From an uncultured Pseudomonadales bacterium (lineage in GTDB: Bacteria > Pseudomonadota > Gammaproteobacteria > Pseudomonadales > Azotimanducaceae): a stretch of DNA of 64,000 nt. A program made the position numbers and the translations under genes. Location: contig CALKBV010000015.1 of NCBI GenBank assembly GCA_937775265.1, positions 50,803 to 114,802 of the forward strand, given 5' to 3'. The notes below the pieces were generated by a model. The model was not told where the DNA came from and did not search any database. It saw only the letters and a program-made list of their open reading frames with translations. The first letter of the stretch is position 1. Each line of letters starts with the position of its first letter. Of the stretch, positions 1-13,139 are shown piece by piece.

Positions 1-1076
1 TGCGCTGTCAAAGTGTCGCGGTCAGTGAGCGGGGAAGCCTTGAAGCCAGGGCCAGAGAAGCCAGGTACAACGTCTTTGAACAGTATCTGGTCGAAGGTGA
101 TTTGCTGTTGCTCGCTCACCACGCGGATGATCAGGTAGAGACTGTCCTGTTCAGACTGTTTCGTGGCGGCAGGGTGCCTGGGCTTGAAGGAATGCCGGTT
201 ACCAGGGCGATCGGCAAGGCGGCGTTGCACCGACCGCTGCTGGATATTCCGCGGACTGATATCGAAAAATATGCCAGGGAGCGCAAGCTTTCCTGGTGCG
301 AAGACCCGACGAACGCTGAAGTTGACGCTGACAGAAACTATATTCGGCACAATATTATGCCGGTGATCGATAGCCGTTTTCCCGGTGCTAAAAAAGCGCT
401 TCTTGCTGGAATGGGGCGAGACCAAATAGCCAGGAGTCAGCGGAAAGAACTGTTAGGCGGGCAGCTGGAACAAGTTAGTCATTCACCCGATGGCCTCAGA
501 TTGAAGCTATTGCGGCGGATGCCGCAGGACGAGCTTGTGTTGCTTCTGACCCACTGGCTGGACGATCTGAACCTGCCGCAGCCTACTGGGAGGATGCTGC
601 TTGAGTTGGCAGGTAATATTGTGAATAAAAATAGAATTGATATGGCGGCTAGCGACCTCGAGTTTCGCGATTTGGATAATGTAGTCTATGTCTTGCGGCC
701 GTTACCATCCATGGAGTTTGTAGGTTGTTCGCTTGGTGACTTTGAGTTCCCCGGCGGTTTTGTGTCCAACAACTTTATCAAGGGGCAAGGCCTGCGTGCG
801 TCATCTGGCTATAGGGTGGCTTTCCGGTCTGGCAAGGAAAAGATCCGAATGGGGAAGAATCGGGATATTAAGAATATTTTTCAAGAAAGCCGTGTTCCTT
901 CCTGGCTCAGGGACCGGATCCCTCTAATCTACGCGGGGAATGAACTTGTGGCGATAGCTGCGGTACCTGACTGGCAGATCTCTATGAAGGTTGCTGACGG
1001 GTGGGTGGCCGGGACCGAAGAAGAGGGTTTTGATGTCTCCGTTTCGCTTGCTGACAGAGTGCTGACCTTAAAATAA
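1..1076 (+). CDS. tilS: tRNA(Ile)-lysidine synthase, 5' end outside window
   Basis: TilS converts the wobble cytidine of tRNA-Ile(CAU) to lysidine with ATP and lysine, so that the tRNA reads AUA. The reading frame is open from base 3 to the stop at 1074-1076, so the N-terminal PP-loop start lies upstream of the window. Visible are the SLEARARE and AHHADDQ segments typical of the catalytic domain, the helical middle domain, and the C-terminal substrate-binding domain with VPSWLRDRIPLIY. About 358 codons are present against roughly 430 in the family. It heads the forward block before pyrG. The frame contains an early TTG at 102, but homology continues upstream of it, so that is not the start. 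Confidence 0.93.
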   Translation, partial: RCQSVAVSERGSLEARAREARYNVFEQYLVEGDLLLLAHHADDQVETVLFRLFRGGRVPGLEGMPVTRAIGKAALHRPLLDIPRTDIEKYARERKLSWCEDPTNAEVDADRNYIRHNIMPVIDSRFPGAKKALLAGMGRDQIARSQRKELLGGQLEQVSHSPDGLRLKLLRRMPQDELVLLLTHWLDDLNLPQPTGRMLLELAGNIVNKNRIDMAASDLEFRDLDNVVYVLRPLPSMEFVGCSLGDFEFPGGFVSNNFIKGQGLRASSGYRVAFRSGKEKIRMGKNRDIKNIFQESRVPSWLRDRIPLIYAGNELVAIAAVPDWQISMKVADGWVAGTEEEGFDVSVSLADRVLTLK

Positions 1077-1179
1077 CGGCCGTTCGAGCCTGCCATACCC
1101 AAGATTTACATTGAGGCGGATTCGCCCACGTGTTAGTCTGTAATCCCATCTTGGTCACACATCTTGCGGCCTATATTGA

Positions 1180-2826
<1,647 letters not shown>

Positions 2827-2873
2827 CCTGTAACCTGTATACTTCTTGCTCTGGGAATTCTGGTAGAAATAGC

Positions 2874-3692
2874 ATGCAACTTTGTGGCCGAGAGATCACT
2901 GATACGTCACCTTTTTTCCTGATTGCGGGTCCCTGCGTCATTGAGTCTGAATCTCTGGCGATGGAGACAGCCGCTTATCTGAAGGAAGTCTGCGAGTCGC
3001 TGGATATTCTGTTTATTTACAAATCATCTTTCGACAAGGCTAATCGATCTTCCCACGAGAGCTTTCGTGGACCCGGGATCAGCGAAGGGCTTCGAATTCT
3101 TGACAAGGTTAAGACACAGTTGCAGGTGCCGGTGCTGACAGATGTCCATGAAGATACCCCGCTGGATGAAATAAAAGATGTTGTGTCGGTGCTGCAGACG
3201 CCAGCATTTCTTTGCCGTCAGACCAACTACATTCAACGTGTTGCCAGTCTGGGCCTGCCCGTCAATATCAAAAAAGGTCAGTTTCTGGCCCCATGGGACA
3301 TGCAACACGTTGTCAGCAAAGCGAAGGCAACCGGCAATGACCAGATCATGGTGTGTGAACGTGGCGCCAGCTTTGGTTATAACAATCTGGTTTCGGATAT
3401 GCGTTCGCTGGCTGTGCTTCGTGAGACAGGATGTCCGGTGGTCTTTGATGCAACCCATAGTGTGCAGTTGCCGGGTGGCCAAGGTGCTACCTCCGGGGGA
3501 CAAAGAGAAATGGTGCCGGTACTGGCAAGGGCGGCGATTGGTGCCGGTGTGCATGGTGTATTTATGGAAACCCATCCAGATCCTGATAATGCCATGAGTG
3601 ATGGACCGAACAGCTGGCCGATGCACGAGATAAAGGAATTGCTCACTACCCTGATGCAAATTGATTCAGTAGTTAAACCAACGCTTGCTTAA
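2874..3692 (+). CDS. kdsA: 3-deoxy-8-phosphooctulonate synthase
   Basis: Condenses arabinose 5-phosphate with phosphoenolpyruvate to make KDO 8-phosphate for the lipopolysaccharide inner core, which marks the organism as Gram-negative. The 272-residue protein shows AGPCVIESE near the N-terminus, [11 protein letters not shown] in the middle, [12 protein letters not shown] and the late METHPDPD segment, all expected of the (beta/alpha)8 barrel. It is slightly shorter than the usual 280 or so, at the N-terminus only. It sits between pyrG and eno and is followed by a strong hairpin with a T-run. Confidence 0.96.
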   Translation: MQLCGREITDTSPFFLIAGPCVIESESLAMETAAYLKEVCESLDILFIYKSSFDKANRSSHESFRGPGISEGLRILDKVKTQLQVPVLTDVHEDTPLDEIKDVVSVLQTPAFLCRQTNYIQRVASLGLPVNIKKGQFLAPWDMQHVVSKAKATGNDQIMVCERGASFGYNNLVSDMRSLAVLRETGCPVVFDATHSVQLPGGQGATSGGQREMVPVLARAAIGAGVHGVFMETHPDPDNAMSDGPNSWPMHEIKELLTTLMQIDSVVKPTLA

Positions 3693-3731
3693 GAGGTTTG
3701 CTCAACACTATTTTTTAAACCAATTTTTTTG

Positions 3732-5351
<1,620 letters not shown>

Positions 5352-5366
5352 GGGCAACTCTTAGCG

Positions 5367-6317
5367 ATGCACGCGATGGCGCGTCACAGGATACCGCAAT
5401 ACTCGGACGATCTATTTCGGACGTTGCAACCTCTTCCGACGATCAATGGCTGTATCAAAACGCTGCCTGATGAATTTGTGGTTGATGAAATTTTGCCATT
5501 TGAACCAGCTGGGACAGGTGAGCACCTTTATATAGAAATTGAAAAGACCGGTGCGAACACCGGTTGGGTCGCCTACCAGTTGGCCAGCTTTTTGAAGGTC
5601 CGTGATCTGGATGTCAGCTATGCGGGTCGAAAGGATAGGCATGGCGTCACCACGCAGTGGTTCAGCTGCTATTTACCAACAGGTACCGACGTAGACTGGA
5701 CGCTGTTTTCGGTCGAAGGTGTTGTGGTGAAATCCATGACATGGCACCGTAGCAAGTTGCGACGTGGCCAATTGCAGTGCAATGTTTTCCGAATCAAAGT
5801 TCGTCACGGCAAACTAACGGAGTCGCAGGGTCGCGATCTTGTCGAAAGATTAGAGCAGTTGTCCGATCAGGGGCTTCCGAACTATTTTGGACCGCAGCGG
5901 TTTGGCCGTGAGGGACACAATCTCATCCTCGCGGATCAATTACTGCGAAAAGGAGAGCGAGTTCGCGGCAACCGGGGGATGTTGATATCTGCGGCGCGCT
6001 CGTGGCTGTTCAACGGGTTCCTCGCAAGGCATCTTAAGCAGGGTGATGCGCAGGAAGTGGCGCAGGGGCCGTTAATCGGTAAGTCCAGGGATCCCCAACC
6101 AGGTGAAGAATATTTTGATGAAACGGAACAGGCCTGGGCGGCGGGGCTCAGGAAGCTAGGTGCAAAAGTCGGCACTCGTGACCTTATCGTTCGACCCGAT
6201 GAGATGAGTTGGTCAACCGCTGAAGACGCACTTTTTTTGCAGTTCAGGCTGCCGCCGGGAAGCTATGCAACCAGCTTGCTTCGTGAGTTGTTCCTGGTTA
6301 AGGACGAATCCTTATGA
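5367..6317 (+). CDS. truD: tRNA pseudouridine(13) synthase TruD
   Basis: Makes pseudouridine at position 13 of tRNA-Glu. The 316-residue protein shows the catalytic segment YAGRKDRHGVTTQWFS, with the essential Asp, and the family-specific NYFGPQRFGREGHN. It is a little shorter than E. coli TruD (about 349). The start at 5367 has an AAGGG site 12 bp upstream; a second ATG at 5376 is possible. The stop overlaps the pcm start (ATGA). surE, usually between truD and pcm, is absent. Confidence 0.95.
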   Translation: MHAMARHRIPQYSDDLFRTLQPLPTINGCIKTLPDEFVVDEILPFEPAGTGEHLYIEIEKTGANTGWVAYQLASFLKVRDLDVSYAGRKDRHGVTTQWFSCYLPTGTDVDWTLFSVEGVVVKSMTWHRSKLRRGQLQCNVFRIKVRHGKLTESQGRDLVERLEQLSDQGLPNYFGPQRFGREGHNLILADQLLRKGERVRGNRGMLISAARSWLFNGFLARHLKQGDAQEVAQGPLIGKSRDPQPGEEYFDETEQAWAAGLRKLGAKVGTRDLIVRPDEMSWSTAEDALFLQFRLPPGSYATSLLRELFLVKDESL

Positions 6318-6979
6318 TTTCAGATCTTGACCTGAAGGGCACCGGTATGACTTCCCAGCGGACGAGGAGCCGGCTGGTAGAGCGTCTTCGCGAGCAGGGC
6401 ATACACAACGAGCATATTCTGGATGTCATCAACGAGACGCCGCGTCATGCGTTTGTTGATGAAGCATTGGCGCATCGGGCCTACGAAGACACGGCGTTAC
6501 CTATTGGGTTTAAGCAGACTATTTCACAACCGTATATTGTTGCCAGAATGACCGAGGCGTTACTCGCCGATGGGCCGATCGAGAATGTACTTGAAGTTGG
6601 TACCGGCTCTGGTTACCAGACGGCAGTTCTGTCACGGCTTGTACGAAAGGTATACACCGTTGAGCGTATCAGTGGGTTGTTAACTCGTGCGAAGGAATTA
6701 CTGGCGACTATCGGCTATCGCAACATTCAATTCAAACATGCTGATGGTGGCATGGGCTGGCCGGAGCGAGGTCCGTTTGACGCGATTATTGTTACCGCAT
6801 CACCGCGGGTCATACCGGAAGCGCTGATTGAACAACTTTCACCCACCGGCAGGATGCTGGTTCCAGTGGGTGAAGAACGTCACCAGGAACTGGTTCTGGT
6901 TCAAAGAAATGGTGATGAAGTAGAGCGACAGGTGCTTGAGGCGGTCAGGTTTGTACCCCTTCTGAGCGGCAAGTCCTGA
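6314..6979 (+). CDS. pcm: Protein-L-isoaspartate O-methyltransferase
   Basis: Repairs damaged proteins by methylating isoaspartyl residues with S-adenosylmethionine. The 221 residues include PIGFKQTISQPYIVARM, the SAM-binding motif VLEVGTGSGYQTAVL, and the late PTGRMLVPVGE, all diagnostic. The start overlaps the truD stop by four bases. A second ATG at codon 12 (6347) would give about 210 residues, closer to E. coli Pcm (208), so the true start may be there. It lies one gene away from nlpD, as in Pseudomonas and Escherichia, but a DUF368 gene now sits between them. Confidence 0.95.
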   Translation: MISDLDLKGTGMTSQRTRSRLVERLREQGIHNEHILDVINETPRHAFVDEALAHRAYEDTALPIGFKQTISQPYIVARMTEALLADGPIENVLEVGTGSGYQTAVLSRLVRKVYTVERISGLLTRAKELLATIGYRNIQFKHADGGMGWPERGPFDAIIVTASPRVIPEALIEQLSPTGRMLVPVGEERHQELVLVQRNGDEVERQVLEAVRFVPLLSGKS

Positions 6980-6989
6980 TCTTGTTGTC

Positions 6990-7934
6990 ATGAATAAATA
7001 TATTCGTATTGTCTTAGTAGGTCTCTTGATGGGTGCGGCCGAGGTTGTTCCAGGCGTATCAGGCGGCACTATTGCGTTTGTTTCAGGATTCTACGAGCGG
7101 CTGGTTAATGGCATTGCGCGGCTAACCCCGTTTAGCCTGTTGGAGCTGCCGAAAATCGGTTTTGCCGCCTGGTGGAAGAAGTACGACCTTGGATTCCTGT
7201 TTGTGCTGTTTGGCGCCATGCTTGTCTCGATTTTGATATTGGCCCGAGGCGTTAGTTACCTTCTTGCTGAGCACCCCGTTGGAATTTGGTCTTTCTTTTT
7301 TGGGTTGGTGCTGTCATCCATATTCGTTGTTGGGCGGCGACTGCTGCCTTTGTCGGTGGAAAGTGGTTTGGCCCTTGGGGTCGGGGTCGCGTTTGGCATG
7401 GTGGTGGTGCGTATTATTCCGTTCGAGGCGGATATTTCAGGCTTTACGTTGTTTGCGGGTGGTTGCATTGCGGTGTGTGCCTGGATCCTGCCGGGTTTGT
7501 CTGGCTCTTTTCTGCTGCTGGTGCTTGGCCTTTACCAGACGGTGATTGCGGCGATAAAAAACTTCGAGTTGCTGACACTTGGCTACGTGGGCTTGGGATG
7601 CGTCGTCGGCTTGATGTGTTTTTCCCGAATCCTGACGGTGCTGCTTGCTCGATTTTATGATGTGACGGTGGCGCTGCTTGTAGGGTTCATGCTGGGTTCC
7701 CTGACAAAAATCTGGCCTTGGAAACATACCACCAGCTACCAAATCAAACACGACGGTAGTCAGATTCCTGTGGTGCAGGAACCCGTTCTGCCTGGAGCGT
7801 ACGAGCAGTTAACCGGTGGTGACCCGGAGATTGTGCTGGCGTTAGCTGCCCTGGTCACGGGGTTTTTCGTTATTTCTCTCATGGACAGGTTTGCTTTCCT
7901 CAAAGAATCGAATGCCGAAAAGGATGTGGAATAA
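6990..7934 (+). CDS. DUF368 family membrane protein, likely undecaprenyl phosphate translocase (PopT type)
   Basis: A 314-residue polytopic inner-membrane protein with about eight hydrophobic segments. It carries both hallmark DUF368 motifs: EVVPGVSGGTIAF near residues 18-31 and ILPGLSGSFLLL in the middle. Members of this family have been linked to recycling the undecaprenyl phosphate lipid carrier across the membrane, as an alternative to DedA-type UptA. Its place among cell-envelope genes (ftsB, nlpD) fits that role, but transport is inferred from the family, not shown here. It starts 10 bp after pcm and runs directly into nlpD. Confidence 0.85.
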   Translation: MNKYIRIVLVGLLMGAAEVVPGVSGGTIAFVSGFYERLVNGIARLTPFSLLELPKIGFAAWWKKYDLGFLFVLFGAMLVSILILARGVSYLLAEHPVGIWSFFFGLVLSSIFVVGRRLLPLSVESGLALGVGVAFGMVVVRIIPFEADISGFTLFAGGCIAVCAWILPGLSGSFLLLVLGLYQTVIAAIKNFELLTLGYVGLGCVVGLMCFSRILTVLLARFYDVTVALLVGFMLGSLTKIWPWKHTTSYQIKHDGSQIPVVQEPVLPGAYEQLTGGDPEIVLALAALVTGFFVISLMDRFAFLKESNAEKDVE

Positions 7935-7945
7935 TAAAACCGGGC

Positions 7946-8647
7946 GTGCTCGCCTGGTCTCTGCTGCTGCTGGTGTTTTTAATCACCGGGTGCGCCGGAC
8001 TCCCACCGATTTACACCGTTGCCGGTGGTACTGGCACGTATGTGGTCAGAAAGGGTGACAGCCTTTACTCCATCGCGTTCCGTTATGGTCTTGATTACAA
8101 GAGCCTGGCTCGTATTAATGGCGTTCGGCCCCCCTATACGATCTATGTTGACCAGTTGATTCGACTGCGTGGCTCGGCAAAATCGCCAGGAAAAGACAGC
8201 GCTCCAGTGGCGACCCAACCGTCCTCCAGGCCACCATCAAAAGTATCAAAGGCACCTTCAGTGCCCAGTGCGCCCGTTGCCGGCTGGCGATGGCCACTTG
8301 AGGGGGAAGTTATTAACCGGTTTTCCCTAGCTCAACCCGTCAATAAAGGAATCGATATCGCCGGAGACTTAGGCGATACGGTGAGGGCTGCTGCCGATGG
8401 GGTTGTTGTTTATGCGGGGGGTAACCTCAGGGGATACGGACAGTTAGTGATTGTTAAGCACAACGATAGTTTTCTATCGGCCTATGGTAACAACGAGAAG
8501 ATGCTGGTGAAGGAGGGTGAGAAGGTGAAGGCAGGAAAATCTATTGCACGGGTGGGTAAAACAGCCGCCAATGTTGAGATGCTGCACTTTGAGATTCGCC
8601 GCGAAGGCAAGCCAGTTGACCCACTAAGATACCTTCCAACCCGTTAG
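7946..8647 (+). CDS. nlpD: NlpD-like lipoprotein: LysM plus degenerate M23 domain, amidase activator
   Basis: NlpD activates the cell-wall amidase AmiC during septum splitting. The 233-residue protein has a lipoprotein signal (hydrophobic stretch then LITGC), a LysM domain (about 30-75, YVVRKGDSLYSIAFRYG), a Pro/Ser-rich linker, and an M23 fold at the C-terminus (GIDIAGDLGDTVRAAADG ... LHFEIRREGKPVDPLRYLP). The zinc-ligand positions are degenerate, for example SAYGNNEKML, as in true NlpD, so it should lack hydrolase activity. The start is a GTG 11 bp after the DUF368 stop. rpoS, which normally follows nlpD, is missing. Confidence 0.9.
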   Translation: MLAWSLLLLVFLITGCAGLPPIYTVAGGTGTYVVRKGDSLYSIAFRYGLDYKSLARINGVRPPYTIYVDQLIRLRGSAKSPGKDSAPVATQPSSRPPSKVSKAPSVPSAPVAGWRWPLEGEVINRFSLAQPVNKGIDIAGDLGDTVRAAADGVVVYAGGNLRGYGQLVIVKHNDSFLSAYGNNEKMLVKEGEKVKAGKSIARVGKTAANVEMLHFEIRREGKPVDPLRYLPTR

Positions 8648-8743
8648 CCCTAAGCGCTACTTGGATAGACCTAACTGGACCTGAGAGGCTAGCGGGATAC
8701 TAAAGCGAGCAGGTCGGACGCACGATAAAGAAGCTTAGACGCC

Positions 8744-8763
8744 AAACGAGTTGAACCTCGTTT
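8744..8763 (-). terminator. Weak hairpin between nlpD and fdxA
   Basis: A 7-bp perfect stem (AAACGAG/CTCGTTT) with a 6-base loop lies 11 bp beyond the fdxA stop. There is no long T-tract on either strand, so termination is uncertain. It sits between convergent nlpD and fdxA and could serve either. Confidence 0.35.
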
Positions 8764-8774
8764 CCTGCTGGTGC

Positions 8775-9098
8775 TCAGATTGCCAGATGGTCCCGCTTGT
8801 TCTTCACCTCTGCCCAGTCTTCCGCATCGGGTAGGGGGTCTTTCTTTTCGGTAATGTTTGGCCAGGTTTCGCAAAGCTCGGCGTTCAACTGGAGAAACTC
8901 CTGCTCGGCTTCCGGAAGTTCATCTTCAGAATAAATAGCGTCGACCGGGCACTCAGGTTCACATAGGGCGCAATCAATACACTCATCAGGATTGATGACC
9001 AGAAAGTTGGGTCCTTCGTAAAAACAATCTACCGGGCACACTTCGACACAATCGGTGTGCTTACATTTAATACAACCGTCACTGACCACAAATGTCAT
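8775..9098 (-). CDS. fdxA: 7Fe/8Fe-type ferredoxin FdxA
   Basis: A small soluble electron carrier with one [3Fe-4S] and one [4Fe-4S] cluster. The 107-residue protein shows [18 protein letters not shown] and [12 protein letters not shown], the cysteine pattern of the Azotobacter FdI / FdxA family, and the conserved tail [17 protein letters not shown]. An in-frame ATG 13 codons upstream exists, but the start at 9098 has an AAGGGA ribosome site at proper distance and matches the family's MTFVV start. In Pseudomonas fdxA also lies between rpoS/rsmZ and mutS. Confidence 0.95.
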   Translation of the reverse strand: MTFVVSDGCIKCKHTDCVEVCPVDCFYEGPNFLVINPDECIDCALCEPECPVDAIYSEDELPEAEQEFLQLNAELCETWPNITEKKDPLPDAEDWAEVKNKRDHLAI

Positions 9099-9280
9099 AT
9101 CGTTCCCTTGAGCTTGCAAATCTGTAAAGAAGGGCATTCTATCAGCTTTTGGGATCCTGACAATCCACGGGTGAGCTTGTTTATGGATGGCTATGCTCTG
9201 TCGTTTGGGTTATTTATTGCCGGCAACGTTTTTTTGTACTCCACTTGTCTTAGTAGGTTCCATTTTGATGAGGCCAACTG

Positions 9281-11844
9281 CTAATCTTCAGACAGCTTAT
9301 GCAGTTCATAGATCAGATCCAGAGCATCCCTTGGCGACAGGGAATCCACGTCCAGACCCTGCAGCCTGGTCCGCAGTTCGTCGGGTTCAGCTACCTTGGT
9401 GACAAAAAGCTCCGCCTGTGCAGGATTTGCCTCCATCCTGACCTCGTTTTCCTCTAGCTGCCTCAGTTTTTCCTGGGCGATGCGGATGACCGATTGTGGG
9501 ACGCCGGCGAGTTTTGCAACCTGTAACCCGTAGCTCTGGCTGGCCGGACCATCATTGACTGTGTACATGAAGACAATGTCCTCACCGAACTCGCGGGCAG
9601 CAAGATGTACATTTCGAGTTTGTGCCAGGTTTTCAGGCAGGGCTGTCAGTTCAAAATAGTGCGTCGCGAACAAGGTTAACGCGCCGATATCCGTGGCGAT
9701 CGAATTGGCGACCGCCCAGGCCAGGGATAAACCATCGAAGGTCGATGTGCCCCTGCCGATTTCATCAAGCAACACCAGTGAATGAGGCGTGGCGCTATTA
9801 AGGATAAGCGCCGTTTCTGTCATCTCGACCATAAAGGTGGATCGGCCGCTGGCTAGGTCGTCAGATGACCCTATTCGGGTAAAGATCCTGTCGATTGCGC
9901 CAATGCTTGCGGATCTGGCGGGCACGAAGCAACCGATGTGCGCCAACAATGTAATTATGGCGCACTGGCGCATGTAAGTCGATTTGCCACCCATGTTAGG
10001 GCCGGTAATAATCAGCAATTGTGTCTCACCGCCCAGGTCAAGGTCATTGGCGATGAATGTGCCATCCATCGTCTGTTCAACAACAAGGTGGCGGCCCTGC
10101 TCTATTTCTAGCGCAGGGTCCTGGGTCAACACTGGTCGGACCAGCTGCAATGTGACCGAACGTTCCGCGAGGGTGTTGATCACGTCAAGTTCAGATATGG
10201 CGTTGGCAAGATCCTGGAGCAGCGTTAGCTGCTGCGACTAACAGCTCCAGCAATTCGTCATAAAGGTGTTTTTCCCTGGCGAGTGCCCGGCTTTTGCTGC
10301 TGAGAGCCTTGTCCTCGAAAGTCTTTAGTTCCGGCGTGATAAAACGCTCAGCATTCTTGAGGGTCTGCCGCCGGACGTAATGCGCGGGAGCTTTTTCAGC
10401 CTGGCTTTTACTGATTTCGATGTAATAGCCGTGTACCCGGTTATAACCGACCTTGAGTGTGCTGAGCCCAGTGACTTCTCGTTCTTCGGTTTCAAGTTTG
10501 ATCAGGTATTCCGCAGCGTTCTCGCTGATGGATCGGAGCTCATCCAGCTCGTCGTCGTATCCCTTTTTGATGACCCCGCCTTCCCGGATAACAACGGGCG
10601 GGTTTTCAATAACGGCTTTTTCAAGTTCACTGTGCCAGCTCGGGAAGCGGTTTACATTTTTGCGCGAGTTGCGCAATGCGGTCTGTGTCAATAGCGCCGA
10701 GCAGGTCGCCGAGTTCAGGCAGGATAGCGAGTGCGTCCCTAAGGCGCGCGATGTCTCTTGGCCTGGCGGACCGAAGCGCGACACGGGCCAGTATTCGTTC
10801 AATATCGCCTATGTTCCTAAGGCAGGCGAACATTGGGTCAGCATGCTTGCCCTGGACAATTCGATCGATGGCGTCCATGCGTCCGCTCAGTACTCGGCGC
10901 GAACGGATGGGACGGTTAATCCAGCGCTGCAGCAGTCGTCCGCCCATGCTGGTTGCTGTTTTGTCTAACACGGAAAACAGCGTGTGTTCTTCGCCCCCAT
11001 GGATGTTAAGGGTCAGTTCAAGGTTTCGACGTGAAGAGCCATCGATGTGAACAGCTTCATCACTGGTTAGCTTTTGCAGACGGTTAATATGCGGTAGTTC
11101 GGTTCTCTGGGTTTCCTGCACATAGGCGAGCAGACACCCTGCAGCCCGAAGGCCAAGGTCCATATCATCACAATCAAAACCGGCGAGGTCTCTTACGTTG
11201 AACTGTTTTGTCAGTGCAGCCCTGGCAGAGGTCAGGTCAAATTCCCACTCAGAACGGCATCTTGAACCCGCATGTTCTGTGGCAATTGACGGATACTCCT
11301 GATTATCCATCAGCAGTATCTCTGCGGGAGAAAGCCGATGAAGCTCACTGATCAGGCTGGTTTCAACTGGATGTTCAGCGAGCTCAAATCTACCGCTGGA
11401 GATATCCAGGGTAGCAAGGCCAAACGATGTGCCGTCGGCGCTAATTGCGGCGATAAGATTGTCGCGGCCGGCATCCAGCAGGGATTCTTCGGTCAGCGTG
11501 CCTGGGGTCACGATACGCATGACCTTTCGTTCAACAGGCCCTTTGCTGGTCGCGGGATCGCCTATTTGCTCGCAGATGGCAACAGAGACACCCTGTTGAA
11601 CAAGTTTGGCGAGATAGGTATCCACAGCATGAAAGGGAACACCGCACATTGGGATGGGTTCGCCTGCCGAAGAGCCTCTGGCGGTGAGCGTTATTCCGAG
11701 AGCATCGGCTGCTTGAGCAGCATCTGTGAAAAACAGCTCATAAAAGTCACCCATGCGATAGAACAAAAGTTCATCAGGGTGCTGGGCCTTAATGGCCAGG
11801 TACTGACGCATCATCGGTGTATGGTGTTGTTCTGTACTGCCCAT
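9281..11844 (-). pseudogene. mutS: DNA mismatch repair protein MutS, interrupted by two frameshifts
   Basis: MutS recognises mismatches and small loops. The 5' part (11844 to about 10630) encodes the mismatch-binding domain with the Phe-x-Glu motif in GDFYELF, plus the connector and lever domains. The middle part (about 10630 to 10220) encodes the clamp region with [17 protein letters not shown] and [17 protein letters not shown]. The 3' part encodes the ATPase with Walker [28 protein letters not shown] and FATHYFEL. The three parts are in three frames, joined near 10628-10638 and 10216-10232. Removing one base at each joint gives 2562 bases, 853 codons, the same length as E. coli MutS. As read, the product stops after about 405 residues and lacks the ATPase. 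Either a real null allele or two sequencing errors. Confidence 0.9.
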
Positions 11845-12598
11845 TTATAGCGGCTCGCTTGCCTGTAATCTAACTTGTTTCAATATCTTATATGAACAAT
11901 TGAGCTTTAGGGATTGTGCTCGTTTGTCCACGTTTATCCAGCCAAGCTTACACAAGTGTGCCCTGTTTAAGGTAACTTCCCCGGATCGAGGAAAGAGTTA
12001 CTTAGCACGATAAGTGTAACGTCAAGGTGACACAGGCAACGGTAATTCCCGATACCGGAATCAACCGATAAAGAAGATCAGCATGACTCAGGCTCATTCT
12101 AAACCACTCTCGTCCCTTGGTATCGAAAAGATATGCGTAGGAAAGACCCTGGCATTCGTTACATCTACCGTTTCAGGCTTCCTCATTACCGATTGACCCA
12201 GATAACGCTTGGCCATGAGCCTGCCATGAGCCTGCCCTGTTGCTGGCTGGTGCAAGGCTGGGTCACTGCCGTAGTGGCATCGAGGGTATCTATGACTTGG
12301 CTCGGCGCGCTTTCGAGAACAACAACGGGCGCCTGATTCCTGTGTTGATCGGTAAGTTGGAATAGATGGCTTACACGGGAACTGGGCAATCGGTTGGGGG
12401 CTTATAGGTTGGACGGGGGTGATGCCGGCGATGACACGCTTGTGCGCTGGGCACACCCAGGTACTGTATTCGCAAGAGTTGACGAAATCGATACGACACT
12501 CGCTGAAATTGCGGGCCTAAGTATGATTGAAATCCTCTCTTAGCCCATCTGATATGGCAATGTGCTAGCTTTGGGTTTAGCGCTAATGGAGTTGATAG
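11845..12598 (+). other. 754-bp gap with a probable decayed reading frame
   Basis: No intact gene is recognisable. On the + strand several short coding-like pieces occur in different frames: an ATG at 12081 opening about 37 codons, a piece around 12245-12366 reading LLLAGARLG and IYDLARRAFENNNGRLIP, and a last piece ending at the TAG at 12541-12543. An 11-bp tandem duplication (GCCATGAGCCT, near 12211-12232) shifts the frame between the first two. I cannot name the ancestor. The first 230 bp after mutS show nothing beyond possible promoter sequence. In Pseudomonas this place holds cinA, but the pieces do not resemble it. Confidence 0.35.
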
Positions 12599-13036
12599 AT
12601 GCAGTTACGTAAAAGCGGTCATCCCTATATAGAAGTTATTCTTGCTTATTATCGCGGCTGCAATAGCCAAGACTTTGATTTGCTGATGTCTACGTTTACC
12701 CCCGATATTGTTCATTATTTCGTAGATCACAGCGCCGTTGTTGGGGCGGAAGCTTTAGCTAATTACTGGTGTAAGGTGGCGCCGAAAACTAACGCAAACT
12801 GGGAGATGGACCACGTAGTATTGCAAGAGCGCGAAGCAGTTATTGAATGGAGTATGCGCTGGCAGCCTGCGCAAACGGGTGAAGCAGAGATACTTCGCGG
12901 GGCAGAATGGTATGTCTTTGAAGGCGAGCGTATAAGTGAGATTCGTTCTTATCACTGTAACTACTATCTAAATGCGCCAGAAAATCGTGAACTTCACGAT
13001 TTTGATTATGCTGGAAGAGGTTATCGGCAACCTTAG
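12599..13036 (+). CDS. NTF2-like / SnoaL-like domain protein
   Basis: A 145-residue single-domain protein of the alpha+beta barrel NTF2-like superfamily. The N-terminal helix with YYRGCNSQDFDLLMSTFTPDIVHYF, the middle VVGAEALANYW and the strands ending in GERISEIRSYHCNYYL follow the SnoaL pattern. Such proteins are polyketide cyclases, small-molecule isomerases or binding proteins, and the substrate cannot be told from sequence. It stands first in the accessory island between mutS and recA, upstream of a DUF1330 gene on the same strand. Confidence 0.75.
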   Translation: MQLRKSGHPYIEVILAYYRGCNSQDFDLLMSTFTPDIVHYFVDHSAVVGAEALANYWCKVAPKTNANWEMDHVVLQEREAVIEWSMRWQPAQTGEAEILRGAEWYVFEGERISEIRSYHCNYYLNAPENRELHDFDYAGRGYRQP

Positions 13037-13106
13037 ACACCTTTGCCTATCATTTTCTTGCAAAATTTTATGACGAAAGGGCGAGTTAGTCTGTAAGGTT
13101 TAAGGT

Positions 13107-13130
13107 GGTAAATAAAAAGGTAAATAAAAA
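13107..13130 (+). repeat. Perfect 12-bp tandem duplication before the DUF1330 gene
   Basis: GGTAAATAAAAA occurs twice in a row, directly before the GGAGG ribosome site at 13131-13135. The duplication lies in the 5' leader of the gene starting at 13140. Confidence 0.85.
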
Positions 13131-13139
13131 GGAGGCTAC

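Noticed and set aside
2838..2855. Possible LexA-like CTGTATA before kdsA
   Set aside because: The second half (CAG at ten-base spacing) is missing.
8661..8684. Resemblance of TTGGATAGACCTAACTGG to the 16764 array unit
   Set aside because: Too short and too degenerate to claim a shared repeat family.
11845..12598. cinA/pncC remnant in the gap after mutS
   Set aside because: Position would fit, but none of the coding-like pieces resembles CinA.
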